A stretch of 64,000 bases of DNA from Cunninghamia lanceolata (GCA_027924645.1 BSBN01000860.1:7068001-7132000); one strand, 5' to 3'; positions 10,999-24,090 are shown, counted from the stretch's first letter. The notes: generated from the letters alone by a model not told the origin. Program-made: numbers and translations.

Positions 10999-11157
10999 TT
11001 GCTGTTTATACCTGGGCTTGTTCGTCTGCTCCTCTGTAACAGAGTATAGCTTATTGTGTAGAGTCTAGGTGACATATACGTGGTCCTTTGTGTAAGTTCC
11101 AAGTTTCAATAGATATTTATTTACCCTGGGTTGGAATTGAATCAATGAATGAATAGA

Positions 11158-11214
11158 TTTTAATGACGTCCACGAGACCAACCAGCGTAAGGGACCAAGA
11201 GCTGCAGCCCTAAG
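11158..11214 (+). repeat. Dispersed repeat, copy 1
   Basis: TTTTAATGACGTCCACGAG, then AGCGTAAGGGACCAAGA and CCTAAG, match 51524-51583 in the same order and spacing. Both copies follow GAAT-rich lead-ins. Family unknown. Confidence 0.7.
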
Positions 11215-11424
11215 AAATCTTCAAGATTTTTTAGATGTCACTTCTCCTGCCATGAATTTGATGCTCTATTTGTCCGCTGGAATTTGATACTCTATTTGTC
11301 TGTTTTTGCCATTTTAGACCGTATTTTACAACTTTAAAATTTATTAGACCGTATAACTTGACTTGCTAGATTTTTACATAACCGTATATATATGACACTT
11401 TAAATTATTAGTCAACAGTAAAAT

Positions 11425-11575
11425 TTTATTATAGGGTAATTTAATATAATATTCTTACTTATAATATATATTAGGCTAATATAACATAATATTCTTATTT
11501 ATAATATTTACTCTTACTTATAATATATATTAGGCTAATATAATATAATATTCTTATTTATAATATTTATTATTT
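11425..11575. repeat. AT-rich tandem repeat
   Basis: Units built from AATATAATATTCTTA, TTATAATATATATT and AGGCT recur about three times, with alternating long and short units. Contains almost no G or C; there is no sign of function. Confidence 0.75.
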
Positions 11576-11702
11576 TGTACTAATTTATTATAGAAATATA
11601 AACGGTGTTTTTCTTTTACAATTTTATCTTGAACATTTTTTTAAATTGATATAAAAATATATGTTAAATTAGAATAATTTCAAAGAAATAAATTTTAAAA
11701 AT

Positions 11703-11818
11703 CAATTTAGAAACAAATCTTTACTTTGTCTATACTTGTTATTTATTGTTTTTTATTTTAAAAAAACAATTTAGAAACAAATCTTTGTCTATACTTGTTA
11801 ATATGTTATTTATTGTTT
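11703..11818. repeat. Tandem duplication, 64-bp period
   Basis: CAATTTAGAAACAAATCTTT and GTCTATACTTGTTA recur at 11703 and 11767 with small indels. A local duplication in AT-rich sequence. Confidence 0.75.
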
Positions 11819-14800
11819 AAGTACAACTTTACAAATTAGAATTACAAGGATAAAAAATAATTGCTGCTACTTCTTCCATTGTCATTCAATTTTCTAAGGT
11901 CATTTTTCTATGAATGCACCAAGATGCCTACGTTAAAGCCGAATTGGAAATGTTCTCACTAGTTATACAACTTAGACAAGTCAAGTCCTAAGCACAATGT
12001 AGCGATTGAAATAATAACAAATGGCTGTAATTTGGAACTTTTATCATCTTAGTTGTTGAAGTGGTTGGGAGTTGTTGGTCTTGTTGTTTGTAGTTTTGTT
12101 TGTGACTGTGTTGTTGATTGCTACTCTTTTCACAATTTTTAGACTGAGTTTTGTAACATACATTATTTCAATATAAAAAAATTCAATCAACATTTTTTGA
12201 CAACTTATATTTTCCTTAAAATGTCAATTGAAAGGTAGTTAAATGCCCAAACCATCATAAAAAAATTATATGACAGGCAAGGGTGACCGTCAAATTCCAG
12301 GCCTAGGTCTACCTCAATGTATGGATTGCATTTTTGAATTCGAGTCATTTAATAGTGAAAAGGGGCAAAGACCCAATACCTCAAATAGTATTTGTGTATT
12401 TAAGGCCCAGTATTTTTAAAAGTTTAGCACTAGTAGTTGTGACTTTAAGGTTGTTAGTGTTGACTATAAGTACTAATAATTGAATGAAATGTGCTCTTTA
12501 GATCTAAAAAGCAACCAATCATGTGATACCACATCAGGGCACCAACAAAACATGACTTAATGCACACCTATTGGTCCACCCTTTTGGTGGGGGGGGGACT
12601 ATTTGACACCTCAACAAAAAGCATGTTGATGTGGCGCCATATTTGATGATGTGGCCCTGAAACCTTAGTTATAAGCAGGGGCCTTGCCAAGTAAGCTACT
12701 ACAAAAAAATTTGGAGTGATTCAAAATTGACACATATGATTTTGAAAGGCGTGAAGTTAGGATGCTCAACTACTGGGTCCTCTCCCCTATAGCAATAATA
12801 GACATGAGATTTCCACACTTCATAATGCTAAGATATCCCTACAATTTTAAGTTAAAAAAATTAAGCGGTTGTATGAGAAGTATTCTTTGTACCCATTTAC
12901 ATGGAAAGATAGGCACTTACTAAGTATATAAAGGCTCTTACCCCACCTCCGAGTTAGTTTACTTTAGAATAGGCCCCCTACTATTTATAGGGCAACCATG
13001 GGCAAGACGTGTGAAATTAGTACACATGACCCCTAGGCCTTATATGTGATCTCTACACATACAAGGCACTTACAATTCAAGGGGGCTACCCTACTGGTAT
13101 AGTTTGTTGATGTCAAGAAAATTTAGGGGCTTTTTATATAGGTGGTCTTATGAATTTTATAGGAGCAACAAATAGTAAACATTTTAACTCAAGATTATTG
13201 GAAGCTCTTAGTCTCATGATTTGTTTAAAAACTATAATATTGCATCCCAACATCATAAAATTTTGTAAAGAAATAAATGGCGTATACATAAGAATCTAAG
13301 CTATTAAATTAAATAAATAGATAACCTAAATTTAAGAGCTAAGATTGATACTGATAATAAATGTGGGGAATTTAAATAAACAAAATGCAGCTCTGGTTCC
13401 AACATCGATATGATTGTAACAAATGGTGTAGAGTGATTCATCATTATGCCAAAACCTTGTGATATATTAGATAAATTGCTCCTAAACCAAAAAATGATAT
13501 TTAAAACCTCTAGATCAATTTCATAATAAGATGGAAGTCCATCACATAATCAATCCAAATCTAGCAAAATCGTCCATTTGTGTGTGAAATCAACTTGCCA
13601 AGTTCTATGATTTGGAACTAGTTCACACAAAGATCTAGACCTGCAATGAGTGATTGGTAATGTTAATAAACACCTTTGAGGAGTTTGCTAAGTGATGGCC
13701 ATGTTCCCCTTAGTCAAACCCTTAAGTGAACCAATTCAACAATGTGTGAACAAAGATTGAAGACATCGAGCAACCATGTAAATGCCTATTTGTCACTAAG
13801 TATTTAAATGTTAATTTAATAATGAATGCTCAAATGTGCACCTTAAATGATGTAACAAGTAGTGAGTGAGAGCTCTTGGATGTCCAAATAATCCCTAGAT
13901 GTGTTGAAATGAATTAGGGTTTGTCCTTTTACGCAACACCCTAGGATATAATTTGAAATATTTTGCACTCAAGTTGGTAAGCAACAATTAGTTGGAAGGG
14001 AATGACATTAGTCCAATTTAAAAATTTGAATTTAAAAAGGCAAGGGTCAACTTTCCACTACATAATCAATCTAAGTTGGGGAATAGGTAATCTGCAATTC
14101 AAATCTAAATTCCCAAGATGTGGGAACTCAAGATTGATCAAGGCCTAGGTAATTTGATAACTTTACATACAATTATGCCACTTGTGCACTAGTAATTGTA
14201 CAAAGGACAGATCGGGTCAAAGTGAGTGCAAAACAAAGGGGAAAAGTGTAAGGATTGTAAATTTCACTGTAATATATAACCCTCACTCTAACTTGCATGT
14301 GAACAACTATGAAGATGTGTGTCGAAGTAAAGCAAGTGGTCAATGTGAAAGTAAAATATCTCGCACTCATTAAAAGAAATGGATATGGATATTTCTTCAA
14401 TGTATTATTCGTAAAATCAATACTCCATCTAAATCTAACAATCATTTGACATACAGCCACTAACATAATTGCTTAATAATGTCAACAATCTCAAAGTAAG
14501 TGCAAAAAGTAATTGTAGAGATGCCATGAAGCCATGAACATGTGATTAGTAAAGGAGGAGGTATAAGATTGCTTAAGGGACCATTAGAACCATGCTCCCA
14601 CTATCAAAATACAGTGTAGTACTTCCAACAAGTCATTATAACAAAACAAACTTGATGTAGGGCATCCCTTGGGCCACTATTGGAAACCTTGGAGAATCAT
14701 TATAACCATAACCATGAAACTAAATAGCATGAAGACATTAAACTAAAATGGATTGCAGTGAAGGTGGCGTGAAGGCATGAGAAAGCATGAAGCTATAAAG

Positions 14801-15620
14801 TTATGAAGCCAAATGTGGCATGAAGCCTATCACTACAGTCATAAAATGTGAATGAAGTCAATGATAATGTATGCCCCTTCCAATTGGTTGAATACAAAGC
14901 ATGCAAGGAATTGCAGGAGAGGAGAAAAGTAAAGATATCAACATGCAAAGTGTAATAATCATGAATAAGTGTCATAAATAAGATTGTGTAACAAACATAT
15001 GATAAGATGGTGAGATATGAGCATGAAAGCACATAGATGGGAAAGGATTTCCCTAATGTTGCTCACAACAAGGACTGTATGGAAGTAATCATAAAGAATA
15101 GTGAGGTGTCATCATGAAAAATGTTGATAAAACATGTGTAAGCATAATTATAAGTATTCAACATTATCATAACATCACAGTATATGAGCATAATAAGTAT
15201 ACATTAACATTTTAGAATCATAAAATAAGAGCATGAAAGAATGAAATGAATATGTAACCATTGTAAGATAAGACCACGAAAGCATACATGTAAGAGTTTT
15301 AAGCATGATTCCATAAGATGCAAACATTAGAAGCACATATATCATAGGAATAAGCATGGAAGTACATCGTCATCAAAATAGGAGACAATGAACGTGAAGG
15401 AAATGTCCATGAGTGGGGAAACATAAGACACAAAAGATGTGAAACATGACATAAAACATAAAATACTTCAAGTGAAATGAGAATGAAAGAAGAAGAACCA
15501 TAATAAGCAAGGCTTAAACAAAAGGCCAACTTAAAAGACAATCAAGACAATAGAAAACAAAGCATCATTATCAACCTCACAAGTGTTAGGAGTATCCTTG
15601 TGAAATAAATAATCAAGGTG
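11819..15620. other. No gene seen; A-rich GCATGAA-type low-complexity tract at 14510-15560
   Basis: No frame resembles a protein. A short stem (CACCTCAACA against TGTTGATGTG) lies at 12604-12635. From about 14510 to 15560 the plus strand is a loose tract of words such as AAGCATGAA, GCATGAAAG and ACATGA, strongly A-rich over T. It looks like the worn, purine-biased non-coding part of a large retroelement, which is inference. Open frames on the minus strand there are artefacts of the bias. Confidence 0.45.
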
Positions 15621-15984
15621 CTTGAAAACAATCAAACTCTCAATAGATGGGCAAATGACAAAGGGAGGTTGACGGGATGTTGTCGCCCATGGCATGAGGT
15701 CATAGGGCATGTTGCTTCTCTACTAGTTTTTGGGCCTATGAATAGTAGTTGCCTAGATTTTTCCTATGATGGGGAGTCTTGGCATGGGGTGGGGTCTGTC
15801 ATCCCCCTCTCTTTGCTATTTCTTCTTCTATGTTTCATCTTTTTTCCAATGACTAGGGTTTTATTTTTGCGTGGCAATAGTTGGGGATCATATGGACTCC
15901 CCTTTATCTTGTAAGGATGTTAGATATAACAAGCCCTCTTCTCTTAAGCATGACAATGTTGTCTACTTTTGGGTACATGCAACA

Positions 15985-16260
15985 AGTGAGATCAAGGTGG
16001 AATAGAAATTAGAAAACTTGATATGATTGTCGATGATGTATTTGATCTTTCTAAACATGCTTTGATCTATAATTTTATGGGTATTAGAATATCTTTGCCC
16101 TTTTTTGGAAGCATGGGATCAATGGACCTAGCATCTCGAAGGACATAAGGAGATTATTATTATTACCAATGGGTATTTCTTTATTGTCTTTTCAAGAATG
16201 GTTGATTAGAATATGATCTTTGAGGTTGGTATACACTTTCATAATCAATCTAATTTATAA
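15985..16260 (+). pseudogene. LINE ORF1, N-terminal part
   Basis: Across three frames this reads as the DUF4283-type region of plant L1 ORF1: KHALIYNFMGIR, a W-rich turn, then TNGYFFIVFSRM and FEVGIHFHNQSNLY. These match the family pattern of KHALIG.F.GIRPS, then NGYFLV.F, then GP.F...NQ.GLY. At least two frameshifts and a stop interrupt it. ORF1 proteins of this type bind RNA and act as nucleic-acid chaperones during retrotransposition. Confidence 0.65.
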
Positions 16261-19200
16261 TGCCCCAATCTTACACTCGAGACATTAATGGACAAAAATT
16301 GGATGAACATTTTTTTACAATACAAGTGGCATTAAGCAAGCCACACCACACACCTATGTGCCCAAGGTGTCATAACAACATGTAATGACACACTTGGCAC
16401 ACACATCAATGCACAACGTAAGGTGACACAAGCGAAAGACTAAAAGGCACCACGAGACAAAACATCGTGGTTGACACAAAAAAATGAGACATGGAGGAGA
16501 GTCAATATTTTTCAAAGCCACTAAAAATCCCCTACAACGTCCCTACTAGATCACCCCTCTAATATCCCACAATTATAGAAGGTGCATAGTCAAAACTACC
16601 AAAAGTTTGGACTTTAGGGAAGGACTTGCAAAATTTTAGACTTTCCATTAAGCCTTGCAACTCAACTTCGCAGGCATGACTTGTCATTCAGGTTTATTTC
16701 CTAGGTTGCAACTAGTGGCAAACACTACCTTAGACTTTGACATCGAGCTATAATTCACAATCTGCACTCACTCGAGTTTCAACCTTTAGGTTACAATTGC
16801 AATCTACACTTGCTTAGGCTTTAGAATCCATTTGCAATTTACACTGGTGCAAATTGCAAAGAACCTCTAAGTCCCCAAACCTCCTACAACTTTAGACTTC
16901 ACATCTAGAAAACAACTTGCACAAATCAAAGGTATGACAAAAGGCCAAAACAAAACACTCTCAGCGGTTCGGGCTTCGAGGTCTAACTTAGATTTTGCAA
17001 CATGCAAAGTGTCAGATCAATTTTGAACTCTGACCCCTTGACAACTTGGACTTAGGATCCAAAATACATTTTGCACCATGAAAAATGCCAAACAGATCCT
17101 GAACTCCAACCCACCTGTAGTTCAAAATTCAGAGTTTGATTGCAACTAGCAATTCAAACTATGTAATCCGACTTGCAAAATAGAGAGATGAAAAACAACT
17201 AAAGCATAAAAATAACAAGGTTATTTTTCTCACTCAACGAGGTATATATTCCTCAATTTTTGTGTTGTTTGAAAATGGTTTGCGTCAAGTGTTTAAGGGA
17301 TTGTGGGCTCCAACTTGGCCTCGTGAGGACCTTGAAAATAACATGAATCCCAAGAAATGAGGAGAAAGTTGTTTCTTGTTTCTAAAACTAAAGAAAAGCA
17401 ACAAGAAAAGTATTTGATCCATCTACTCAAGATGGGTATCCAACATTAAGCATTCATAACATAAATACAACATTTCATAATTTAAAACAAACATTGCCAA
17501 TATATAACAATTCAACATACAATCATGCTAACACCCTCATAAGATGAGGTGTATAAATATACAAAATGATATCAACAATTTATTACAATGAAAGGGTCTC
17601 ATCCCAACCATGGATGGATCATAAACCACACATGAAATGACATCAAAGGTCTCAAGGACCCCATTTACAATGATTTCAAGATTACACCAAGAAGATATAT
17701 AAAGAGCAAAAATTCCAAAAGAGTCTAGCACACTCTCTGATGAGTATCCTCCAAGTCTGCATGTCCCCAATGGTGGTTTAGCACCACCCAACCATGTGGT
17801 ACCCTCAAGCTGACCTATTGGGTACAAGCACACTCACACAATACAACAAAACATGGCAATACTCATGCCAATCAAAAGTATACAACATGCATAAATACAC
17901 CACATCTGCATGCATGCACAAGAATACAAACAACCTCATAAGTATGTGTAAACGATCACAAATCATGTCAAATACAAAATTTGACTGAAGGAAAGGAAGA
18001 GGATCCTAAAGATAAGACAGGGAGTGTCAACACAACATCACAACAACTATGTGGGGTATAGTCAATGACATTCACCAACTTTCAAGAGTTATGACATGTC
18101 CTTCACAATTGAGGTCGAACCCATACAAGGCATTCAATCATGGTGTGTAATCTTAATTAATAATTGTATTATCCTAAGGTGTATTATATTATCACTTGAT
18201 TAAAACCCTCCCCCACTTTCTCCAATAATCTCTTTCTATTTCAAAAGCAGTGAGAGCTCACTCCTTTCCTACTCTATACCTCAATCCTAAAAGTCCAACA
18301 TTTCAAATACACAATTTGGGCATGGCATGGAAATCAATAAAAAAAAATTATGATGTCATGCCGAAGAATGTAAAACTCCAAATCATGAAGGAGACTAATC
18401 TTTCCACAAAATGAAACCTTTATTTAAGGCCTAAAATGCAATTTCCCCATGTTTTTAAAATCGCTAAAACATGCCGATAAGGGCGTGGTTCGGTGGTTAA
18501 GTCGCTCGGTTGTAGTGGCGGCCACCAGAGTTCAAACCTCCGCTGGGCCAACGAGCTCGCAGGTTTGAAGTGTTCTTTCTTGGGGATGAGGTCCCCCGTG
18601 TTGTGGCCTCACCGGTTCATAGCTCTGGGCAAAAGCGTTGTAAAAAAAAAATTCGCTAAAACCATAAAATATCCCCAAATTCTCAATTATGTTGGAGTTG
18701 GGATGTGACCTTAATTTTTAACTTTTAAATTACAATAAATTTATAATTTCAAGAGTGCCCTTTTGCTTAAAAAATACACAACACTTTTTCGTAATCAATT
18801 TTTCCAATTTTTGAGAAATGTGGATTTTAGAAAAAAATTGCCATAACTTGGCCACAAAATGCATAATTTTAAAAATTTAAAATACAAATCTAAACTATAA
18901 ATTGGAATCTAAAACATTCATATAAAATTAATGTCATATGCCTCCACTTAATGTGGGCATGACAAAAGGAAGAAATTTCATTTCAAATGTAGAAAGGGAA
19001 ATGAATTTCCTCTTCTTAAACTTGCAACAGTGGAAGAAACCTCCACTTGAGAAAGAATGTGCACAAGAAAACACTCCTTCCACTTGCAAGCAATCCCAAA
19101 TTCATTCCAAAACAATCCGAGAGAGAAGGTTTGAGCAAGAAAATTACCAAAAAGAACAAGGGTTTGTAAACAAGAGTTCCATTTTTCTTTTTCATAATTC

Positions 19201-20344
19201 CCTAAACTTCTTTTACCTTTTTCCTCCATTTCCCACTAGAGCTAGATATTTCAAAAATTCCCTTTTGAAATAAAAAAGATATTTTAAATAAAATATTTGC
19301 ATTTTCTTTCAACCACTTAGCAATTTACCTTTACACACATTTAAATAAAGCTAATGTATTCAAATAGCTTATAATAATTTTCAACTAAAATGCAAATTCT
19401 ATTCTCTTGCACAAAATACCTTATTTCCAAAAGGGCAATTAAATTCTTTTTAAAAAATGTCATAGACCCTTTTCATTAAGGCGTAATTATTATCTTTTCA
19501 ATGCAAGCATTTAATATTTTACAAACATGGAAAACATGCATTTTGAAATAAATTTAAATGCAATGCAAAAAGATAAAATAAACACACATAAAGGACTCAT
19601 ACACACTTTATAGGATTTCACAACATGTGGACTCTAGAATCACCATCGATTCAGATCCAAGTTTATACAAGGATTCACAAGCCTCTTCTCACACTCAAAC
19701 CAAGTGAGATAGAGGTTGACACACACTTGTTTCACCTACAGAGGGCCATCTCCAATATAACCACCATTGGGAAATAACCATGTACTTGCACACTCAAGTC
19801 AAACATCAAGTGTACCTTCTCCACATAATAATAGTCAAAGCAACATAATCCACCTGGTGTGATATAAATCATAACATGATACAAAACCATGACATCCAAC
19901 TGTAAATCAACTATGGCTAGCATGATCCAAGAAAACAAGATGCATAATCAACCATATTTCATAATGCTAAAAAAAATATAATAATCACAACTATATTGAA
20001 TATCATGAGAATAGTGAAGTTAATACACTATAATAATCTAAACAAATAAATATACAACATATGCATCCCATAATGCATAGTCAAAAATTCAATGGCAATA
20101 CAAGATCTCATCAAGAGCACACCGATGGTCATACAAAACATCTCCACAAAAGCATCTAGAGTGTGCTATCAAAACACCTCAAAGGTATAAGAGGCCTCAT
20201 CAGAAAGCTTGATGCAACAACTCGTAACACATGAGTCACACAATACATAGATAAAAAAACTTGATATGACATATAACATATAAATCAAAAAGCACACAAG
20301 GCATACACACTGGTGAGCATTACATTATTCATCAAACCCTAGCA
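16261..20344. mobile_element. 4.08-kb insertion in the LINE, probable long solo LTR
   Basis: The segment begins TGCCCCAATC and ends CCCTAGCA, that is TG...CA, and sits exactly where removal restores the LINE ORF1 frame (NQSNLY joined to VGFDLM). It has no coding region of its own. Frames at 17537-17833 and 18938-19273 show no family. It carries a SINE at 18471-18652. A solo LTR of a large gypsy-class element would fit the size and ends. A clean target duplication is not visible (TATAA against TGTGG), so a deletion product or another element class remains possible. Confidence 0.5.
18471..18652 (+). mobile_element. tRNA-derived SINE with target duplication
   Basis: About 182 bp. The head resembles a tRNA: an A box within GTGGTTCGGTGGTTAAG, and a B box GAGTTCAAACCTC some 40 bp later. 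Downstream comes a tRNA-unrelated body, and the element ends GCGTTGT followed by an A10 tail. Flanking direct repeats TCGCTAAAAC lie at 18461-18470 and 18653-18662, the expected product of target-primed insertion. There is no coding capacity; SINEs depend on a LINE for reverse transcriptase. It is a late insertion inside the 4.08-kb element. Confidence 0.88.
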
Positions 20345-20900
20345 TGTGGGTTTTGATTTGATGGAGGAGCTCTCTTTTAAGATTCTAGTCTGGATCCACC
20401 TCCTTTAGCTTCCCGTGGAATTCTAGAGACCTGATATTCTACAATCTATAGTTGTTATTCTGGGGAAACCCTTGGGCCCCTCATCACATGCCTGAAATAA
20501 AGTAACAACCTATTTATGTATTTGTGTTGAAATTAATTTGAAGAATCTATTGTCTGATTCTTTGGAGATTAGATTGGGGAATGTGTAATGGATTCAACAA
20601 ATAGATTATGAATCTCTACCTTTCAGATGTCGTGCTTGTCAGATCCATATGGGAATTTATAAAGAAACTATCCCATAAAGGCCCTAGGGCCCCTCAATCT
20701 TACCCAAAGAATTTTGTAGCTAAAGTCAATGTAAAAGGGAATGCTCCAACCCATGTAGGAGCTAGATTCGAATGGGTTTATCTCTATAAACCTCAATATA
20801 AAGGAAAGACTAAAAACCATCAGAAAAAAGTCTCCTAAAAGCTAACCTAAATAATAGGTTTGATGTTCTCAAAAAAATTAAAGAACTTGATTCCACATTG
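20345..20900 (+). pseudogene. LINE ORF1, C-terminal part with CCHC-type region
   Basis: Continues the ORF1 reading: VGFDLMEELSFKILVWIHL, LPVEF, ILQSI and LGKPLG, then VEINLK, IDYESLPFRCRACQ, which is the lead-in to the zinc-knuckle region of plant L1 ORF1 (pattern VDYE.LPFRCR.C...GH). Several stops and shifts are present. A 76-codon frame at 20608-20838 is a surviving piece. Confidence 0.7.
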
Positions 20901-21359
20901 TTTGAAAATCCTATAGTTGGCCAAGATCTAGATCTTCTTGATTTGGGTACCTCATCCAACCCAATAGAAATTAATGCCTCAAATAGTATATAGGTGTTAT
21001 CTAAAGAAGGGTTTACCCTTCTCTCAATCATATTGAGGAATCTATTGTACATCAAGAAGTTGATACTATTGATTCCACATTAATTATAGTATCTCCTATT
21101 TTGACAGAGGCTCTAGTTGAAGATTATGTAGATTGTGTTATGCCATAAGCTCCTCAAGCCTTAGGTGTAAATGGTGATTATAGGAAGAAAGTACCATCTT
21201 TATAGAGACTCTAGCAAAAAAATCTCAAAAAGGTTGGATCATAGAAGCTCTCCAAAGCAAGGAGAAAAGGAGATTAGGAAAAGGTGAAGATGATCTAAGG
21301 GAATCACTAATGGAATTTGGTGTCATTTGAACATTAGACATTCACTTCTCTATTCCCCA
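20901..21359 (+). other. LINE ORF1 tail and inter-ORF spacer, degraded
   Basis: Polar, low-complexity translation with many stops, as is usual for the fast-evolving end of L1 ORF1. No domain recognised. Confidence 0.4.
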
Positions 21360-24060
21360 AAAATTATAGTGATTTCATGGAATTTTAGGGGTTTGCACCC
21401 ATCATCAAAAGGTTGTTTGTGATCTTATCTAGGAACATAAGCTTGATATCATCTTTCTTTAGAAAACTAAGCTTTTTGTGGATGAAATAGTTACCCTATC
21501 TTCTAAGATTTGGAAGGTAGTCAATGCCAATGTATTGGAGCTCAAAGTTTTGTCGAAGGACTAGATTTCTTATGGGATCCTCACTGACTTGCTCCTTCTT
21601 GTTACATAGTGAGCATACATTCCTTATCAATTGTGGGTTCCTACTTTGATTCTCCATTTTCCTCACTAATGTGTATGCTCCTACTAATTTTCAAGGTAAG
21701 GCTCTTTTTTGGTCCCATATTATATTTGTTCATTTTATGGTATCTTCTACTCCTTGTATTGTGGCAACCTTTTTATGCTATTCTCAACCTTGATGAGAAA
21801 CCTGGAGCCTCTAGTCAACTAGATCCCTCTTCTATTTTGTTTAGAGGTAATTTCTCTTTTCTTAACATGGTGGATGTTAAACCAAGATGTGGAGTTTTTA
21901 CATGGAAAAATAGAAGATGTGGGTTTGCTTCTATCTCTGAATGATTTGAAAGATTTTTAGTCTCTAGCTATTGGATTGGTGACAACTGGATCTCTTCATC
22001 TAACATTTTGCAGTGCAATGGATCAAATCATTAACCTATCAAATTTTCTTCTTTATTTTCCCTTACAAAAAAATTTCCTTTCTAGTTTCAACTAATGTGG
22101 CTCAAATATCTAGATATTCATGAGTACATGGGCGCATGGTGGTTGGAGGGAAAGCCTTCATCTGGTACTTCTATGTATTTTTCTTTAAGATACTTAAATT
22201 TATTAAGTTCAAGCTTGAGTAGTGGAACATATGTTCTTTTGGAAAAAAAATTAGCAAAAGGCATAAGTACAAGAAAAATTAGATAGTATCACTTTCTAGA
22301 TTAAGAAATTTGGAATGACCAAGGAACATCTTCTTGAGGAGTCATTGTGTTCCAAAGAGCCTAATGAAAGGGAGCTCTGAGAGGAGATATTTAGGAAGTT
22401 GAAATCAAGAATTGGTTGGGTTCAAGAGGGGGATAAGAACACATCTTTCTTCCATAACTAATTCAAAGAATTAAGAAGTGGAAATGTTATATCATCTCCT
22501 ATCTCAACTCAAGGAGATCATTTATTCTCTTTCAAAAGTATTACTAGGGAAGTTGTCATGCATTTCTCCTCCCTGTTCATGGAAACTGGCCCTAGTGCTT
22601 TGGAGGAGGAATAATTCATTTTGGACTATATTCCCCCTTTTAATTTTAAGGATATGAACAATCTCCTCATTGGGCCAATTTCAATTAAAGACCTTGAGAA
22701 GGTGATATTTTAGATGAAGAAAGGAAAATCCCCTAGTCTTGATGGTTTCCCTATCAAAAATTTTCAAAGATTTTGGGATATTTTGAAGCTTGGTCTACTG
22801 GAGGTTGTTTGTGAATCCTAGGCCAATAAGTAGATGCTTAAAGCTATTAATTATATGTTCTTATCCCCAATTCCTAAAATAGAGGAGCCTCATTCTTTTG
22901 ATTTGTTTCATCTTATTGCCCTCTGCAATGTTACATACAAGATAATCACCAAAATTATTTAAGAATGCTTTAAGCAGATTTTAGCCTATTTATTTCATCT
23001 GTGCAAGGTGGTTTTGTGAAAGGACATTAGATCCTTGATGGTATTATTATTATTGTTGAGGTTATTCATCCTATGTCTAGTTTCGATAATAAAGCTATGT
23101 TCGTCAAGATAGACATGTTCAAGGCCTATTGTAGAGTTGGATGGTCATTCTTTATGAATGTTTTATTAGCCTTTGGGTTTTGCTCAAGGTGGATTGATTA
23201 GGTTATGATCTATGTGGTTTCTTCTTCCTTCTATGTGCTTATTAATGGCATCCCCTCTCCTCTTCCTTTTCCTTCCAAGGGACTTCATCAAGGTGATCCT
23301 TTATCTCCTTACCTCTTCATCCTAATGGCAGAAGGTCTAGGTAGAATGCTTAAGCACAAAAGAGTTAATGGTTGCACCTATGGCTAGTCTTGGATAAGGG
23401 ATATTGATCCATAATCCCACCTTTAGTTTGTGGACAATACTACTTTGATGGGGGTTGCAAAAATATGTGAGATGATCAATTCAAGAAAGCTTTGGGTATT
23501 TATTTGGTTGCATCTGGTCAACAAATTAATAAGGATAAGTCTAGCATTTTTTCCTTCAATACACCCATGTTTATCTAACAAAGAATGAAGCACATTTTAC
23601 ACTTCATAATATGGAATATTTGGGAATTCCATTATCTACTTGTAGCTCCAAAAGATATCAATGGAAAAGTGTTTTGTATGATTTTCAAATGAGGGTTAGC
23701 TATTGAAATTTTTAGTGGTTATCTTTTGTTGGACAATTGATGCTATTAAAATTTATTTTGCAAGCTCTTCCTATTTATAGATTCTTAGTTATTTTAGCCC
23801 CTGAAAGCTTTCTCAAGGATTTTGACACTCTTTCTAAGAAATTCTTATGGATGGGGAATCTAGATTCCCAAAAATGGAGTTAGATTAGTCGGGATCAAGT
23901 TTGCAAACCTAAGCAATACGGTGTCCTTGGCCTTAGGTAGTTCAAGTTCAATAGTCAGGCCCTGGCTACCAAATTGTATTATAGATGGTTCAAGCATTTG
24001 GGCCAACCTTGGCCAAGAATCCTTAACTTCAATTATTCGAGAGGAGTTGTTGATAATGAT
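21360..24060 (+). pseudogene. LINE ORF2: endonuclease and reverse transcriptase, heavily decayed
   Basis: The endonuclease start reads IVISWNFRGL (the family's SWN.RGL box) and continues to LNLDEKPGASSQLDPSS and VKPRCGVFTWKNRR near 21780-21930. The reverse transcriptase follows: VQEGDKNTSFFH near 22420, MKKGKSPSLDGFP near 22715, LIALCNVTYKIITKII near 22910, and GLHQGDPLSPYLFIL near 23280. The polymerase FADD box region near 23430 reads FVDNT, so the catalytic Asp pair is damaged. A C-terminal zf-RVT-like part is seen at 23860-24040 (FLWMG, VCKPKQYGVLGLR). Dozens of stops. The protein would have nicked target DNA and primed reverse transcription there. Confidence 0.85.
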
Positions 24061-24090
24061 GCTTCTCTTGAAAGTTTTTCTTGCCTCATA

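Larger units (their letters stand above)
15621..24090 (+). mobile_element. L1-type LINE, decayed, split by a 4.08-kb insertion
   Basis: Plant L1 LINE remnant on the plus strand: ORF1 at about 15985-16260 continuing at 20345-20900, then ORF2 (endonuclease, reverse transcriptase, C-terminal zinc-ribbon-like region) to about 24060. Removing 16261-20344 joins ORF1 in frame. Stops and frameshifts are frequent throughout, so this is an old insertion. The 5' limit (perhaps before 15985) and the 3' limit are not defined: no poly(A) tail or target duplication is visible. Confidence 0.8.

Noticed and set aside
12604..12635. MITE
   Set aside because: Only a short stem (CACCTCAACA with TGTTGATGTG) is visible. 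No flanking duplication or second copy.
14173..15541. Several minus-strand membrane-protein-like frames
   Set aside because: They arise from the A-rich plus-strand tract (T-rich codons on the minus strand) and share no family features.
15618..15914. 98-codon frame as a separate membrane protein
   Set aside because: It lies just upstream of LINE ORF1 text and is more likely part of the decayed LINE or chance. No family recognised.
18481..18555. tRNA gene
   Set aside because: A and B boxes are present but the cloverleaf does not close properly, and an unrelated body, A-tail and target duplication follow, so it is a SINE.
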